In this document: one piece after another, positions 1 through 12,632 of the stretch | Numbering within the stretch: the first letter of the stretch is position 1 | Layout: every line of letters starts with the position of its first letter | Assembly: GCF_932526225.1 (NCBI RefSeq) | Contig: NC_064034.1 | Span: 10,479,387-10,543,386 of the forward strand | Source: Nematostella vectensis | Lineage: Eukaryota > Cnidaria > Anthozoa > Actiniaria > Edwardsiidae | DNA: 64,000 nucleotides | Direction: 5' to 3' | Made by a program: the position numbers and the translations under genes | The notes under the pieces: generated by a model | The model's database searches: none | What the model saw: only the letters and a program-made list of their open reading frames with translations | What the model was told of the DNA's origin: nothing

Positions 1-2
1 CA

Positions 3-578
3 GAGAAGACGCATTTTCCAGCGATGCCGCCTTCACCGTTTTCCCAGAGGCGCTCTTCGCCGATTGAACTAATGATGCGTATTTTCCCAAAGATCAAAGT
101 CAGCGTGTTGCAGTTGATACTTCAGTCTTACGGGGGAGATGTCGTGCAGGCAATCGAAGAAGTCCTTACAAAGTGTAAAAGTGACCCTACGATACTCGCA
201 GAGACCAGCCCGTGGGCAAGAGCGCCTGTTATTGATGATATGTACCGAGACTTTAGGGCTTTGCGAGCGGACGGTTTCAAGTTCGTTCGCGGGCCTGAAC
301 CGTATATGGGAAGCACAAAAAGCGCTTTTACGCCGATCACTACTTTTTCCAAGTCGCCATTCCTAGCGTCTTCGACACCAGCGCATGTCGCCTTTGCTAT
401 GGACAATTTGAGATCAAAGGAAAACCCTGTTCCGATCTCTATATTTTTAGATACGCGCCTTAACAGTGCGCAAAGATCTCAGTCCCCTTCCAAACCGAAA
501 GAGAACATTGAGGCGACACGACCGTCTAGTCGCGAAGACTCCGATAACCACACAAGAGAGCGGGAAAATAGCAAATAA
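3..578 (+). CDS. DMRT: DMRT transcription factor, C-terminal exon (partial) with DMA domain
   Basis: The reading frame is open from the window edge, so this is the 3' part of a gene whose DM zinc-finger DNA-binding domain lies upstream, outside the window. About 20 codons in, a segment beginning SPIELMMRIFP and running through SVLQLILQSYGGDVVQAIE matches the DMA domain, a ubiquitin-binding CUE-like fold found C-terminal to the DM domain in DMRT3/4/5 (DMRTA-type) proteins. The remaining ~130 residues are low-complexity and Ser/Pro/Arg-rich, with a conserved-looking patch around residues 75-110. The stop is TAA at 576-578. DMRT proteins are nuclear transcription factors in sexual and neural development. 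The DMA assignment is firm; the exact DMRT subclass is inference. The ATG at 24 is internal, since the frame continues upstream of it. Confidence 0.88.
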   Translation, partial: EKTHFPAMPPSPFSQRRSSPIELMMRIFPKIKVSVLQLILQSYGGDVVQAIEEVLTKCKSDPTILAETSPWARAPVIDDMYRDFRALRADGFKFVRGPEPYMGSTKSAFTPITTFSKSPFLASSTPAHVAFAMDNLRSKENPVPISIFLDTRLNSAQRSQSPSKPKENIEATRPSSREDSDNHTRERENSK

Positions 579-3500
579 ATGAACACCTAATCTTTATTGA
601 ATGTTCCAAGTTTCGCTACATTCGGAGCGATATTTTTGTATATATGTAGATATGTTGTAAGGTTGTTGTAAATTATTATTATTAATTGTACAGCACAACA
701 AGTTGGCAGTAAATATGGCTAGTATCTTAATTTTTGTTTGTAGGCTACTTGTTTCTAATGTAATGACATACGCGCGCAGAACGAATATAAAATTTCAAAA
801 GAGTTTTGTATAATAATAATAATACTAAGCTTGAAATCCCCCTTAAAGAACTGAGCCCTCCGAGATTCTGATTCCCAAGTTTGCTCTAAACTTTGCATAA
901 ACCAATTAAAGATAGAGAGAGGTTTTTTTTTTGTGTGGAGAAGACTGCGAAGTTGGGATATTTCAAGCGGTGTTTCTCCTCAAGCGGGCCCTCGAGAACA
1001 CCTGCAAGCGTGTGCGTTTTGATCGTCTTTTTCTGTCAAAACTTCCTTATCACTGGTGCACACGAGAATATTTCCAAAGTTAAGATAAATTTGCTCTTCA
1101 TTTTTGTATCTTGTCAACAAGCTAGTTACTTTGTATCGTGAGTAAAGGGTCCCAAAATGAAATTTTGGGTCACTGAAATCAACTGAGAGTCACAGTATTA
1201 AAAGTGCATTTAGCTAGTCATTTCCAGCCCAAAATAAGTATTAAGTACGCCTTTCTTATTTAACATCTTTATCAAGACTGACTAAACGAAAGAAAATTCA
1301 AAGAATGTTACATCAAATAGGAGCTTGATTGGTGATAAAAGCAACGCCATTTAGAAAAAGTTATTCTATTCTTTTTCGCTATGCTCAGGCGAAAAGAAAA
1401 TATTTCTAGTTTATAATATAATAAATACAACAAAAAGTTGAGAGAGGATCACACGCAGATCATATCAACACGAAATTCTATTTTCTTCACTGGTGATTAT
1501 GAGTGCTGCGTATTCTTTGGCGGAAAGGTTAGGCCCACTAAGCGAAGGGAATAATAAAAAGCATGATTTAAAAGTAATTATAACATTGTTTGGACTTAAG
1601 GCTAGTGTGTGTAGCGCTACACCGTAAGGGAGCGCCAAATACGCTGGCGATATAAACACTCCGTTATTAAGATAAATTCACAAACAGGAAAAAGAATAAC
1701 ACTTCAAATAGGGCAAGAGTTTCAGCAAGGGAAATCCTCTCGATTCTTTTTATTGTCAGTATGCTGCAGATGTACTCTATTTAACTAAAGGGACGATTTG
1801 GACGTTTGAAATCTGAAGTCAGTTCACGTGAAATGTGTTTTTGTCTTTTCAAGCCAAACACCCCGTTGTTTAGATAGACTTAAAATCATACCCAATATGT
1901 ATGTATTCATTTGCGGGGTCCTTCATCAAATACAAACGCGCCATTGACAACTATGACCACCGTTTATTACACTTTGCAAAATCAAGTGGATTACTCCGAG
2001 CTTCTACCGCTCTGAGGATGCTAACCAAACTCCCGATAAAACCTCGTTCAAATTTCATTAAGAGCGAATTCACTGCCCCTTTTAGAAAAATGCATTGTAT
2101 AGTTGATTTGTAAGCTACTAATTTCTAGGCACAAATTAATTTTTCTATGGAGTATTGTTTTTTCCTTTTACAAAAAATGACTCCAGCACACAATACAAGA
2201 CAAAGTTTATCCGCCTCGCATAAATAGTGCATAACAACCTGTTTGTGCACCGGAAATATAAGCGCGCGATATTCGCTGCTAACGAGTGTAATGGATGATA
2301 ATTTTACGACGTTCGCAGGTGGCCCAACCAGTGATCTAACATTCAGTCGAGGTGTATTTTCATAAATCCAAATTCACCTGTTTCCAAACGTTTGCTTTGT
2401 TCGCTTCCCTAATGGCTCTAAAATGACCCTCGTTGTGATATTTAATATATTTTTTTCTACGTGTTGGGAAACTCACTAATTCTTGCTAACTGGGATATGG
2501 TTTGTTATGCGCGGTGAATAAACTTCGCAAGAGAAATACTCTCTTTGTATTTTTGTATTCTAAGCGGAAGTTATTTTTTAATCAGTTTTTGACTGGGGGC
2601 GTCGGGTGATCGTTTCTATACGAAATCTACTGACCCACTGTCTGTTTTATTCTATACGCATCATCGAATAATAAACAGCGATCGACTACGCTTTGAACCA
2701 ACTCTGTAGGTGCCAGATAATAAACTGCTTTTATTGCTGTTTTCAGCACGTTCGCAAAACAAGGTCTATTGATTTAGTTTATTTGATTTTAATTTTTCGT
2801 TGGCTTTTTAAAAAAGTATTTTGGTACGAATTGTCTTAATTTGCTGTTAACTATGTATTAAAACGTATTACAGCAAATAGGAAATAACCATTTCTTTTAA
2901 GGAACAACCTGTTCTTGCCTGGGTGATTTTCTTTCTAATTTTACTAAGCTTTGGTGCTAAGTATTTGTTCACAAATTAATGAGAATGGAAAATGTATGTC
3001 ACATTACCGATGGGCTTCTTCGAATAGATCAATTCAATTCTGCGAGCACCAATGGGTGATAACTGATGCCTTGCCGATAGTAGCGGTAACTGGTTTAATT
3101 ACGGGAGCTACTGTAGCGGCTGCTAAGAATTTTTAACGCGTTCTTTTTGGCTGGTCTATGCCGACTGCTAGATGAAGCGCCGCTAATTGTTGATATAACT
3201 TTAATAATGTCTAATTCATCTACTAATAAATGCGCTTTTAGCCGAAACATTTCTTGTATCTAGAATGCATCCTTTTAGAAATTAGAATCAATTTATTAGA
3301 TATCCGTAGAAAATACTAAAAGTGATATCCGCTTATTTGGAACTTTGTCAGAACGATTGGATTGCTAATTTCTGATTAAAATAACTGAGAAACTATAATT
3401 TTGTATATTTCTAAGTTATTAATTTGAACTAATATAACAATTACAAAAATCAAGGTGATTGATAGACCCCAACATACTGGCACTGTGTTTTTTTTTATTT

Positions 3501-6419
3501 TTGAAATTATATTATTGTTCGGGCTCATCTAATTTGTTGTTGAAAAGGCTGCTTGCAAACGCTGGAGAAGTTTATTTGTGGTCATCAGGCCTTCTCGCCT
3601 ATTTTCATTTCCAATTGAGAGCAATACAATGAATCGTCAAGTTTGACAAGAATAGGCTGTTCATTGTTCTGTGATTTCGAAATTATAACTAATATTTGGT
3701 TCTTTCATATTCAAAGTCCACATGATCATTACAAATTCGTCATTTATTATTTAAACTTCAAAGTGCACGATTTTGTTTTCTCCTAAAAAGACGCGTTTTT
3801 TTAACTTTATCATGTAATCGAGTCTGTATCATATAACTTATCTCCGATTTGAAATTCGTTTTGAAAGCTTGAACAGCGTTATTTTTGGTTAAAATGTGCC
3901 TTTGATCACTCTCATCCCCACCTGCTCGACAATTTAAACTAGCATCGCAGATTAAGTCCATTCGGTATTAACGCTGTGTGCTGTGGTTAGTACCGGTGAT
4001 CTGTCAAGGGACTCTTTCAAAACGTGTCGAATTCTCATTAAAATATGTCTCCCTTGCAGATAAAAGCTACTTTACCTACATTAGTTAGAGATTTATATAT
4101 ATATATATTTGGTTATATTGTATCGGAGACCGGTGCGGTATCGCGCAAATCGAAGGCTTTTACCGTAAAACACTGTACACAGATCAGCAGTGCTGATAAT
4201 TACATACGAGCATGGGAGGGGACGGGGAAGTCTTGACTCGCTAGCTTAAGGGAAAAAAAGACAGCAAACATGAAAAGAAAAAGAAAAACAGAAAGATTTT
4301 ATATACACTTTCTCTAATCGATGGCGATAAGATTATTTTTTTGAAAAATGGGATTTGTAGTTTGGCCCGAACTTTTTGGGACAAGTTTTAACCAGCTGTT
4401 TCTTTTTTTATATTTTTGTATAATTCTCGTACAATTTCTCTGCGGCGACAACCGTTGTTTCTAATGCACACGCGTTTGTTAAATCAGGCGGGGCAGTGGC
4501 GCGCGCAACATTGTTAGACACAAGTGGAGAATTGTCGCGAATGTTCCGCATCGTGTATATCACGGCGAATTAGGCTTCACCGATCTTTACGATGAGACGA
4601 CATATTAGCTTCTCACTTAACCGTCCTTCAGGATAAAAACAGGATAAGGCTGTGATATGGCGGTAGCACTATCATAGCTTGCAGGGGAATATCGCTTGGT
4701 ATCGTATACCATTGATAAAGGATAATATATTAGTTAATGAACCCCAGGGGAGAAGATAGCCTTCCTAAGCGAGCGGGTGATAACTCAGGTTTGACGCATT
4801 TCAATTCCCTTAAGTACAGGAAATGCAAACGGTTACACAAACGCACAATTATCCGATACTGTGAAATACAAAGGTGGTCTTCCGGCGCGCGATAATTAAG
4901 ACTGGTTTATTGCGTACACTTACGCGGGCATGGCGTATGCGCGGCACGTTAGACTACGATTATTTAAAAGATCTTAAAGCGCATTACAAAATCCGGAACA
5001 ACCTTCCTACTTGTTTTTAGTCTTTAAACAAGACTTTTATTTACAGGAGGTTTTAGTCGGATAAGTAATATGCGTAGCCTGAGGGATATGGATATATTAA
5101 ACCCTATATCCGCACGTATTCATTGCCTTTAATACAATCACTGTAAGAAGATGAAGTATTCTTTTTGGTATTAGCATCAATATTGGTCTTTTCGCTGAAT
5201 TATAAAAAATGATTAAAGCTTTATACGCGTCATCGTACTCTAAGAAATACACCCAAAAGTGCTTTTACATGACAGCGCTAGCGAAATATAGTCGTTTGAC
5301 TGTTATTTAGATGAACTATGGCGCCGTCGTTTTGTAGTGTTTTCACATCTAACGGAAAGCGAGTTTTTTTTTACGGCTGAACTGCCCTTCCTCTTGTACT
5401 TTGCTGACCTGACTTTGGGGGAAAAAGAGCGTTCTTTGAATAGTGGTGGTAATGAACAGTGGGTCTAATAGCAAACTAAACAAACCTAACCCTAAGCTAA
5501 AATAAACGCAGAAAACGTACTTGAATATTTCGAGCACAACACGACGATAATGGTCACTTTTTGTATGATTTTATTAGAATTTGGTCATTGCAACATAAAC
5601 AAAAACGTTAAAAAAGAAAGAAAAAGAAAAAAATGAAAAAAAAAGTCCGCCAGTCGGGGGGGGGGGGGGGGGGCAGTTTTGAGGCATTCACTACCCCGCC
5701 CCCTTCTTTCTTGACAGGCCGCCACATGCAGAACACGAGTTCAATTCGTATGTTCCCCCTGTTTGCATCGAAAAGACAGCTTTCATCCGGAGCGATAACA
5801 CGCACAAAGCGTGTTTCCCTACAGCGCAAACATTTCATCTTAACTGGGGTTATGTTGCCGTTTTCTAATGCCCCCTGATAAGAACCTTCCAGTTAGTTCT
5901 GAAAACATCCTCTAAAGACTCGATACACGAATACATTTTGCATTGATCGCCAATAGGCTGTCGGCGTTATTTTGTTTTAGGGAGGGTATTTTATTTTAGT
6001 TATCGCCGCTGGGGGGTCGCATCAATCACCGTTTTCTATTCATCGCCTCAGCTTGCAATTGACACTTAATACAATGTATTTCACAGTTTCAGTCTTAATT
6101 GCTAAAAAAATATCCATCAGGTTTGCATTAGGCGAGGTCCCGTTGACATGCTCCGGCGTGAATAGAGATTAATTATTCGGAAACGTAATTAAAAGACATT
6201 ATATATAGCCATAAATGTGGATACTTCGATATAAAGCAATAAGACCTTGACACAGCGTCTCTGCAATTGCACCAATAACAGTATGCTTACACACAGTAAT
6301 ATCAGGCAAAAGATAAATATAATTACTCGTTTTGCAAAAAGCGATTGAACTTGAATGAAAAATAGCTAGCAGGTGCTCACGCCCCATGCTGGTACTGTTC
6401 TTTAAAGGGTTTCTCTTAG

Positions 6420-6515
6420 CCGCCATCTTGTGAGAAAGTATCCATTTCCGTCGGTGGATTTAGGAAAAGCTATTGCGATATTTTCCATTGAATTTATTAA
6501 ATAAAATATAATAGT
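6420..6515 (+). repeat. Dispersed 'GCCGCCAT' repeat, copy 1
   Basis: Begins GCCGCCATCTTGTGAGAAAG and continues with 'catccatttccgtcggtggatt'-type sequence, then 'gcgatattttcc' and 'ttattaaataaa'. The same ordered blocks recur at 6836-6955 and, more diverged, at 18536-18640, with further related pieces near 33448-33535 and 54880-55010. No terminal inverted repeats were recognised. Confidence 0.6.
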
Positions 6516-6835
6516 TTCTTTTTATATGGCTACTTGGAAAATAATAATTTACAAAATTTGCCTTCGAATATTGAATGAAAACATTCAAAATATTACCATG
6601 AGATGACTTTTTCGATCTTAATAAAGCTCTCTGAATATGGCAGTTTTGTTGTAATTATGATAGTATCGTAGGCTCGTAAAACTGCAATTGTTGGCAATTA
6701 AACCTCTATGACTTGGTGATAACGAGGATTCAGGCTGTGTTCCTCTCCCCAGGACTGCGCGCCGTTTACGCTTTGAAGTGTTTCATGCTAACATGTACCG
6801 TAGTTAAGGCCTCGAAGGTAGCTTGAAAAGCCTCT

Positions 6836-6955
6836 GTTAGCTGCCATTTTGAGATTCTAGCAAATTACCATGTGCAAGAAGCATCCATTTCCATCGACTG
6901 ATTTGGGGAAGCATTTGCGATATTTTTTTAACCGAATTCATTAAATAAACCATAA
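6836..6955 (+). repeat. Dispersed 'GCCGCCAT' repeat, copy 2
   Basis: Same block order as the copy at 6420: 'gctgccattttgag', then 'catccatttccatcgactg', 'atttggggaagc', 'tttgcgatattt' and 'cattaaataaac'. The two copies are about 420 bp apart in the same orientation and differ by substitutions and small indels, so they are independent old insertions or an old duplication. Confidence 0.6.
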
Positions 6956-7087
6956 TATTTTATTTCTGTTTTTATACTTTTTTCTCATAATTTGTCTTCC
7001 TATATTGTGGTTGAACAAAGGTGTGGCTGGCAAGGGCTTTTTAATTTTACGCGGAGCTTCCGTTATATGGAGGTATGCCGACTCGAA

Positions 7088-7790
7088 GCAAAGTATAGAA
7101 GACATGATCGCTCACGAGAGAGAAAATAACTTCTAGTAACCTATTTTTGTTTATTTCGCTCTAAAAAATGTAATGGTGAAGTTAGAAGACATGATCGCAC
7201 ACGAGAGAGAAAATAACTTCTAGTAACCTATTTTTGTTTATTTCGCTTTATTAAATGTAATGGTAAGATATAGAAGACATGATCGCACACGAAAGAGAAA
7301 ATAACTTATACTGACCTATTTATTGTTAATTTCGCTCTAATAAATGTTATGGTATGGTATAGAAGACATGATCACACACGAGAGAGAAAATATTTTCTAC
7401 TAACCTATTTTTGTTTATTTCGTTCTAATAAATGCAATGGTAAGGTATTGAAGACATGATCGCACCACGAGAGAGATAATAACTTCTACTAACCTATGTT
7501 TGTTTATTTCGCTCTAAAAAATGTAATGGTATGGTATAGAAGACATGATCGCACACGAGAGAGAATATAACTTCTACTAACCTATGTTTGTTTATTTCGC
7601 TCTAAAAAATGTAATGGTATGGTATAGAAGACATGATCGCACACGAGAGAGAATATAACTTCTACTAACCTAGTTTTGTTTATTCCGCTCTAATAAATGT
7701 AATGGTATGGTATAGAAGACATGATCGCACACGAGAGAGAAAATAACTTCTACTAACCTAGTTTTGTTTATTCCGCTCTAACAATTCAAT
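7088..7790. repeat. Minisatellite, ~88-bp unit x 8
   Basis: Eight head-to-tail copies of a unit containing 'gaagacatgatcgcacacga', 'gagagaaaataacttctac', 'taacctatttttgtttattt' and 'cgctctaataaatgtaatgg'. The block 'gacatgatcg' recurs at 7101, 7188, 7276, 7365, 7453, 7542, 7630 and 7718, giving spacings of 87-89 bp. It is intergenic, between the DMRT 3' end and the 3' side of the Kelch gene. Several units carry AATAAA. No coding potential was seen. Confidence 0.93.
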
Positions 7791-8856
7791 GGTATTCCTG
7801 CATCGACTTATACATCCGTGGTAGATTATATATGGGATATATTGCGAGCAAACACGTGCTTTTGTTGGGGTTGCTGAAATGCTTTCAGCGATATATGAAT
7901 CATCTCAATTTATACAAACACATGCCAAAAGTAGAGGGATAATGATATTGACGAATGAAATAGTGATGTATATATTTATTAGCCACATCTCCTTATAGCT
8001 GCGGGTTACTTATTTTGGACATTTATCCTATGCGCAGTGACCACACCCCTTATCCGTGAGCACACTGATAAAACGTGTCAACACACACTCGTGTACTCCG
8101 GGCGCAATTTGCCCATTGCCGTAGGAATGGAGGTAATTAACCCTATCCCCTTCTGGATGGCCCCGGTCAACACTGAGTCTTCTGATGAATGAGAGTTATA
8201 ATGGCCATAAAGGATAGTAAATGGTAGATAATAGTGTCATTAAACCGAAAAAAACGATAATATATATAAATGAATTTCCTGGAAGGCGGTCATAACATCT
8301 CCCTAGCTCTGTTTCTTCCTGTTCAGCCTGCATGCAAGCAAGTAAAGTGTTTTAGCCAGAAACACGAAATCCGTTACTCGTATGTCGCCATCTTAGACGC
8401 CGTCGAGAGAGTCTGGGGGCGAATTACAAAAGGAGCTGCGCAGGGTACCTTTTGTTGTTGATTCGCCTAACAGCGAGGGCAAGAAAGTCAAGGACACAGG
8501 ACCTAAAATATTGGTGGAATTGGGTGGGGCTTGTCGCGGTGAACTACAATATTTCACTTTCTCCCTGAAAACATCGCAGCTAATCAGAGGCCTGGAACTA
8601 GGTCGTTTCTTGACATGATACAATAACCTCCTTTATTTATCTGCTTTTATTGTCCCCCTTTTAAAATAACCTATAGCCTTTATTAGGGCACAAGCGAAGC
8701 TCTGGGTATCGGCGTAGCAAAACCTGTTTCTTTCTAGTGAAATTTTAGAAGACCTGTATGGCTGCTCAAATATGAATTTACCACCCGCCATATTTACTTA
8801 TTGCCCTGTCACACCCCTCTCCCTTCAAGATATACTGATTCGTACTATTCCAAGGG
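7791..8856. other. Intergenic and 3' flank of the Kelch gene
   Basis: No gene seen. On the minus strand, downstream of the Kelch stop, AATAAA-type signals (TTTATT on the plus strand near 8632-8640) could serve as its polyadenylation site about 220 nt after the stop codon. Short overlapping open frames at 8270-8623 on both strands have no recognisable content. Confidence 0.5.
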
Positions 8857-10701
8857 TTACACGTCTAGTTTTGGTGTGATGTTTTGCTCATTTTCCACGT
8901 ATTCCTTTGAGAGGCTTATAACCCCAGCCTGGAGAAAGGCGCGTTTAGACGGCATTTTATCTGTGATGGTCCATTCATCACGCCCGGCATCATAGCACTC
9001 AACACTCCCTTGTCCTCGACCCAGGCCATCTGCGCCACCAAACACGTACACCCTACTTCCGACACGTGCGATACCACAGGCAAACAGCGCTACACAAAGT
9101 TGCGCGCCTAGCACCGTCCAGACGTTAGTGCAAGCATCAAAGATCTCGGTACTGGATAGAATTTCGCTATTCTCCCAGCCATTCTTCCCTCCAGTAATGA
9201 AAATTTGGTTTTTCAAGACGACAGCGCTGGCAAACATTCTGGCAATTGTCATAGATGGCGCGCAAGTCCATTCACCCGTGCGAGGGGAATACTTCTCTAC
9301 GCTTCTTAGAATATTTCCGCTTCCACTTTGTCCCCCCATGACATAGATATTTCCGTGTAGAGCCACAGCACAGTGAGCGTACCGTGGATAGGTCAGTGAA
9401 GGCTCAGAATGCCACGTATTCGTGCTCGGATCGTATGAGACGACCGTCTCCGTAACATTATAAAATCGATCACTTGTTTTCCCGCCAAATATGTAAATTA
9501 TTCCATCCAAAATGGCCGCGGCCGCGAAATATCGATCTTGTTCCGGGCCTCTGATTGGCTGCGATGTTTTTAGAACGGGATCAAGTTGTAGTGTGTTCAA
9601 ATTGGATAAAAAATTCTTGCTTTCCGAGGCGCGTCCACCAAAAATATAAGAGAGGTTTTCACTGATCGCCATCACGTGACCCTCTCGGTCGATACGAGTA
9701 TCTCTTAGCAGTCTCCAAGCTTTCCGCGATGGAACATAGCACATAATGCTTCGACTTTTCCTGCCAGTTCCTCCTGCCAAAATCACGCAATCTACGTTAC
9801 AAGAATGCGTGACTCGGTCCGCTAAAAATAGATCTACATCCTCCCTACCAGGTAACAACATTGAGCTTATTACTCTGATGAGGTGTGCCGTGCATTCTGG
9901 GGAACTTACAATAAGCTGGTCGTTGGCCACGTGATCAGCAATGAAAAATTTTGACATTGCAAAAAAATCGAGTTTCTTGAAGAAGTGTGGAAGGGTCTGC
10001 TTTCGACTGAAATCGTGCTGTACCCAGGATGACAGAGCCACAAATACGTCTTCTTCTTTCTTTACCGTTAGAAATTTGCAGCATAAAATTTTCTCCACGT
10101 ATTCAGGCTCTAGACAAAGAAACTCGGCATTCTTCGAGAGATGGAGAAAATTTTTACAAATGTACTCCATCGATGCCCTGTCCAATTTACCACTCTTAAA
10201 CTTCTTTGATAAATCCATGATTTGAAAACAGTTATTGAGCGAGAGTCGAGAGATTGTGAACTCCTCGCAGTGAAATTTGAGGCTAGAAATCCTCAAATAA
10301 ACTGCAGCTTCAAGTAGGGCACAAGCGTTGCTTTCAGTTATCTTAATGTTACCAGAATACAAGAAATCCAGCACATTTTCTAAAGTTCCTTTCGTGATTT
10401 TGTATTTCAACTCAATCCTTTTATTCTCCCTGCACGCGATTGCCGTGAGACGATCACGAAAGTATTCACTTCCAATACTAATAATCACTCCGTGTGCTTT
10501 GAACACACCATCGCTAACTATCACTTCCACATCGCATAGGATATGCTCCTTTCGTAGCTGAGCGAATTTTTCCAGACTGCCTTCTTGCTCAGAGTCTACC
10601 CTCCTTAGCATGATATCGTCTTGAGGGACGGTCCTGTTTGTATTCGACGCTGGCACTTCTGTTTTTTTCGAAACCTCGCGCGTGATGGCAGAAGCGTCCA
10701 T
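8857..10701 (-). CDS. BTB-BACK-Kelch (KLHL family) protein, intronless
   Basis: A single uninterrupted 614-residue frame. An N-terminal tail of ~45 residues is followed by a BTB/POZ domain at about 46-150 (CDVEVIVSDGVFKAHGVII, then YFRDRL), a BACK domain at about 155-265, and Kelch repeats at about 305-600. Each Kelch blade shows the paired-glycine signature (YIFGG, YVMGG, ITGGK, YVFGG) followed by spaced Tyr/Trp, and I count five to six blades. KLHL proteins are usually substrate adaptors for Cullin-3 ubiquitin ligases: BTB/BACK binds CUL3 and the propeller binds the substrate. The length is typical for the family. The first ATG is used; a second Met at residue 31 also lies before the BTB domain. 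The lack of introns in an otherwise intron-rich window suggests retroposition or complete intron loss. The specific KLHL orthologue is not recognised. Confidence 0.92.
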   Translation of the reverse strand: MDASAITREVSKKTEVPASNTNRTVPQDDIMLRRVDSEQEGSLEKFAQLRKEHILCDVEVIVSDGVFKAHGVIISIGSEYFRDRLTAIACRENKRIELKYKITKGTLENVLDFLYSGNIKITESNACALLEAAVYLRISSLKFHCEEFTISRLSLNNCFQIMDLSKKFKSGKLDRASMEYICKNFLHLSKNAEFLCLEPEYVEKILCCKFLTVKKEEDVFVALSSWVQHDFSRKQTLPHFFKKLDFFAMSKFFIADHVANDQLIVSSPECTAHLIRVISSMLLPGREDVDLFLADRVTHSCNVDCVILAGGTGRKSRSIMCYVPSRKAWRLLRDTRIDREGHVMAISENLSYIFGGRASESKNFLSNLNTLQLDPVLKTSQPIRGPEQDRYFAAAAILDGIIYIFGGKTSDRFYNVTETVVSYDPSTNTWHSEPSLTYPRYAHCAVALHGNIYVMGGQSGSGNILRSVEKYSPRTGEWTCAPSMTIARMFASAVVLKNQIFITGGKNGWENSEILSSTEIFDACTNVWTVLGAQLCVALFACGIARVGSRVYVFGGADGLGRGQGSVECYDAGRDEWTITDKMPSKRAFLQAGVISLSKEYVENEQNITPKLDV

Positions 10702-12580
10702 TACATAGAATCTTCAGAACGATACTTCTTGATATATGATGTGATAGATGGAAAGTTTTTTGTGGTTACTTGATACTTTTTATGGGGTTTGAACAGTAAA
10801 ACCGTGTTGTCTTTTACAGTATAATGTATGCCTTCGTACCGCTTCCGTAGCTTTGCGTGATGTGCGTTAGTGATTCACGCTCGAGTGCGTGTGTACTGGC
10901 GATGCGTGTTCAAGTGTGTGACCTCGCGCAACATCGATTCCAATCGATTCTATTTGCTAGGCTTCCTTTCTTTGGCTTCGTCTAAATCTCCTATGTTGAT
11001 AAATATTTTAACACTGGAACGTCATTAAAGCGTGGCGCGATCATTTTTTGGCGAATAAAAAAAAAACTTTTTTAAAGCTCACAAACTGAGCGATTTCATA
11101 AATATTTAAGTTCAAGATTCTTTTAGTTCCTTTAGAGTTAGAAAGTGTGAAAAATAAAGAAAGTGTGTAAAATAAAATGTACAATCTAATTATAGCCAAC
11201 GAATTGATGGGTACCGGTTTGTTTTGCATTACGCGGGTAACCTGTGGTGAGTTCGTACTCAGGCCCTCAACAGCTGGTAAACAAACATGGGTTCTTTGTG
11301 CGGTGCAAGGTAGTCTTGAATGTTTGGTGAGTTTTCATTGTTTAGATGTTTAAATTTCTCGTACAAATTTATCGTGAAAAAGAATATTGTGAATCCTAAC
11401 AGCTAGTTACTCTGAAATCAAGCTAGTCACTTGAATTTTTCGGTGTGAATAAGATTTCCGATGCCGCGGTATGCCTGAAATGTTATAAGTACTCATTATC
11501 TTCCCGTTCCGAACTTTCTCATAGTAAACATAGCTTATTTCTGTCATCTTCAAGTAGATGTTGGTGTAGCCTATGCTTATACTTGCCCATTTAAGTAATC
11601 TGTTTATGAGGTAAATGTTGTTTTTATATGCGCTTCTTTTAGATATTCAGAATATTTGTCGAATTTTTTCTTTCTAGATATTTAAGTGTACCATTCTTAT
11701 AAGTTACTTATCATGGATCGAGAATCCTCTTATATTCTATGAAGCCAGTAGCGGACCTAGGGGGAGAGTATAGGAGGTTATATTCCCTTCTTGGTCTGTT
11801 AAAAGAAAGTGCTATGTACAAAAGATGCCATACAAAATAATTCCTGTTGGAATATTCAGTATTCAATATTAAATCCTTTTGCTGCGTCTTTTTTGTGCAT
11901 ACTGTATTTATGTTAATTCCTTCTAGGGAATGCAAGAACTCTGATTTTATTGATGATACTGCCTTTTGAGATAGGAATTTGTGTCTGGTGAGTCAGGTTT
12001 ACAAATGTAATGAAAAAAAATACACTCCTCAGTGTAACTCCAATTCCTTGGGGTCCATTTCGGGGACTCTTGGGGATCGTTTCGGGTCCTGGGATCAGTT
12101 GGGGTACTTTTGGGGATCATTTCAGGTCCTGGGATCGTTTCGGGTCCTGGGATCATTTCGGGTCCTGTACAGATCTGCCCTCGAAGCACAGGCAAACCAG
12201 GATTAGAATCAGTCCCTCGTGATCCTTCGGGAAAATAAAATATAATTTGAAGTTGTGTCTTGACTGTTTCCTCAATAAAGCCAGTTACATTACTATATTA
12301 GCCTTGTGTGTTGTTTTTAAGAGGAATTGTGGTGCAGAAAGGGGTTTAGTCGCTCGAGAGAAAACTTCCCCCAACAAAGAAAGAGAGAGACAAGGCAAGC
12401 AACTTAATTTCGCCTACCTCAGCTTTGAGCAAGTTCTGTGAAGGACTCTTTCTGATTCTTATCCTGGTACGCCTTGAAGTCATTACTATACTTGAGATGA
12501 TAACAATTCAATGTATTATTGGTAAGAGGTGGTGGTCTCTTTAAAGGCACATGTAGACTGTTAACTATCTTTCATTTCAG
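10702..12580. promoter_or_regulatory. Divergent intergenic region between the Kelch and BTB/coiled-coil genes
   Basis: The two BTB genes point away from each other across this 1.9 kb. A strong 3' splice site (CTTTCATTTCAG ending at 12580) precedes the BTB start codon, so a 5'UTR exon should lie upstream. A candidate donor is CTGTG|GTGAGT around 11247, which is inference only. At 12044-12165 there is a short degenerate tandem repeat of 'gggatcatttcgggtcct'-like 18-mers. No coding gene seen. Confidence 0.45.
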
Positions 12581-12632
12581 AATTTGCATGGCTACAAGTT
12601 CCAGTCAAGATCTGTGAGATCAGACAGAGGTG

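Larger units (their letters stand above)
579..7087. other. DMRT 3' flank and long intergenic stretch
   Basis: AT-rich non-coding DNA. AATAAA occurs at the DMRT stop (around 571) but no clear distal polyadenylation site could be picked. Short open frames here (for example 893-1141, 1901-2113, 2951-3136, 4045-4236) show no family resemblance, no codon bias and no convincing splice sites. There is a 17-nt G run near 5657-5674. Two dispersed-repeat copies at 6420-6515 and 6836-6955 are listed separately. No gene seen. Confidence 0.6.
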
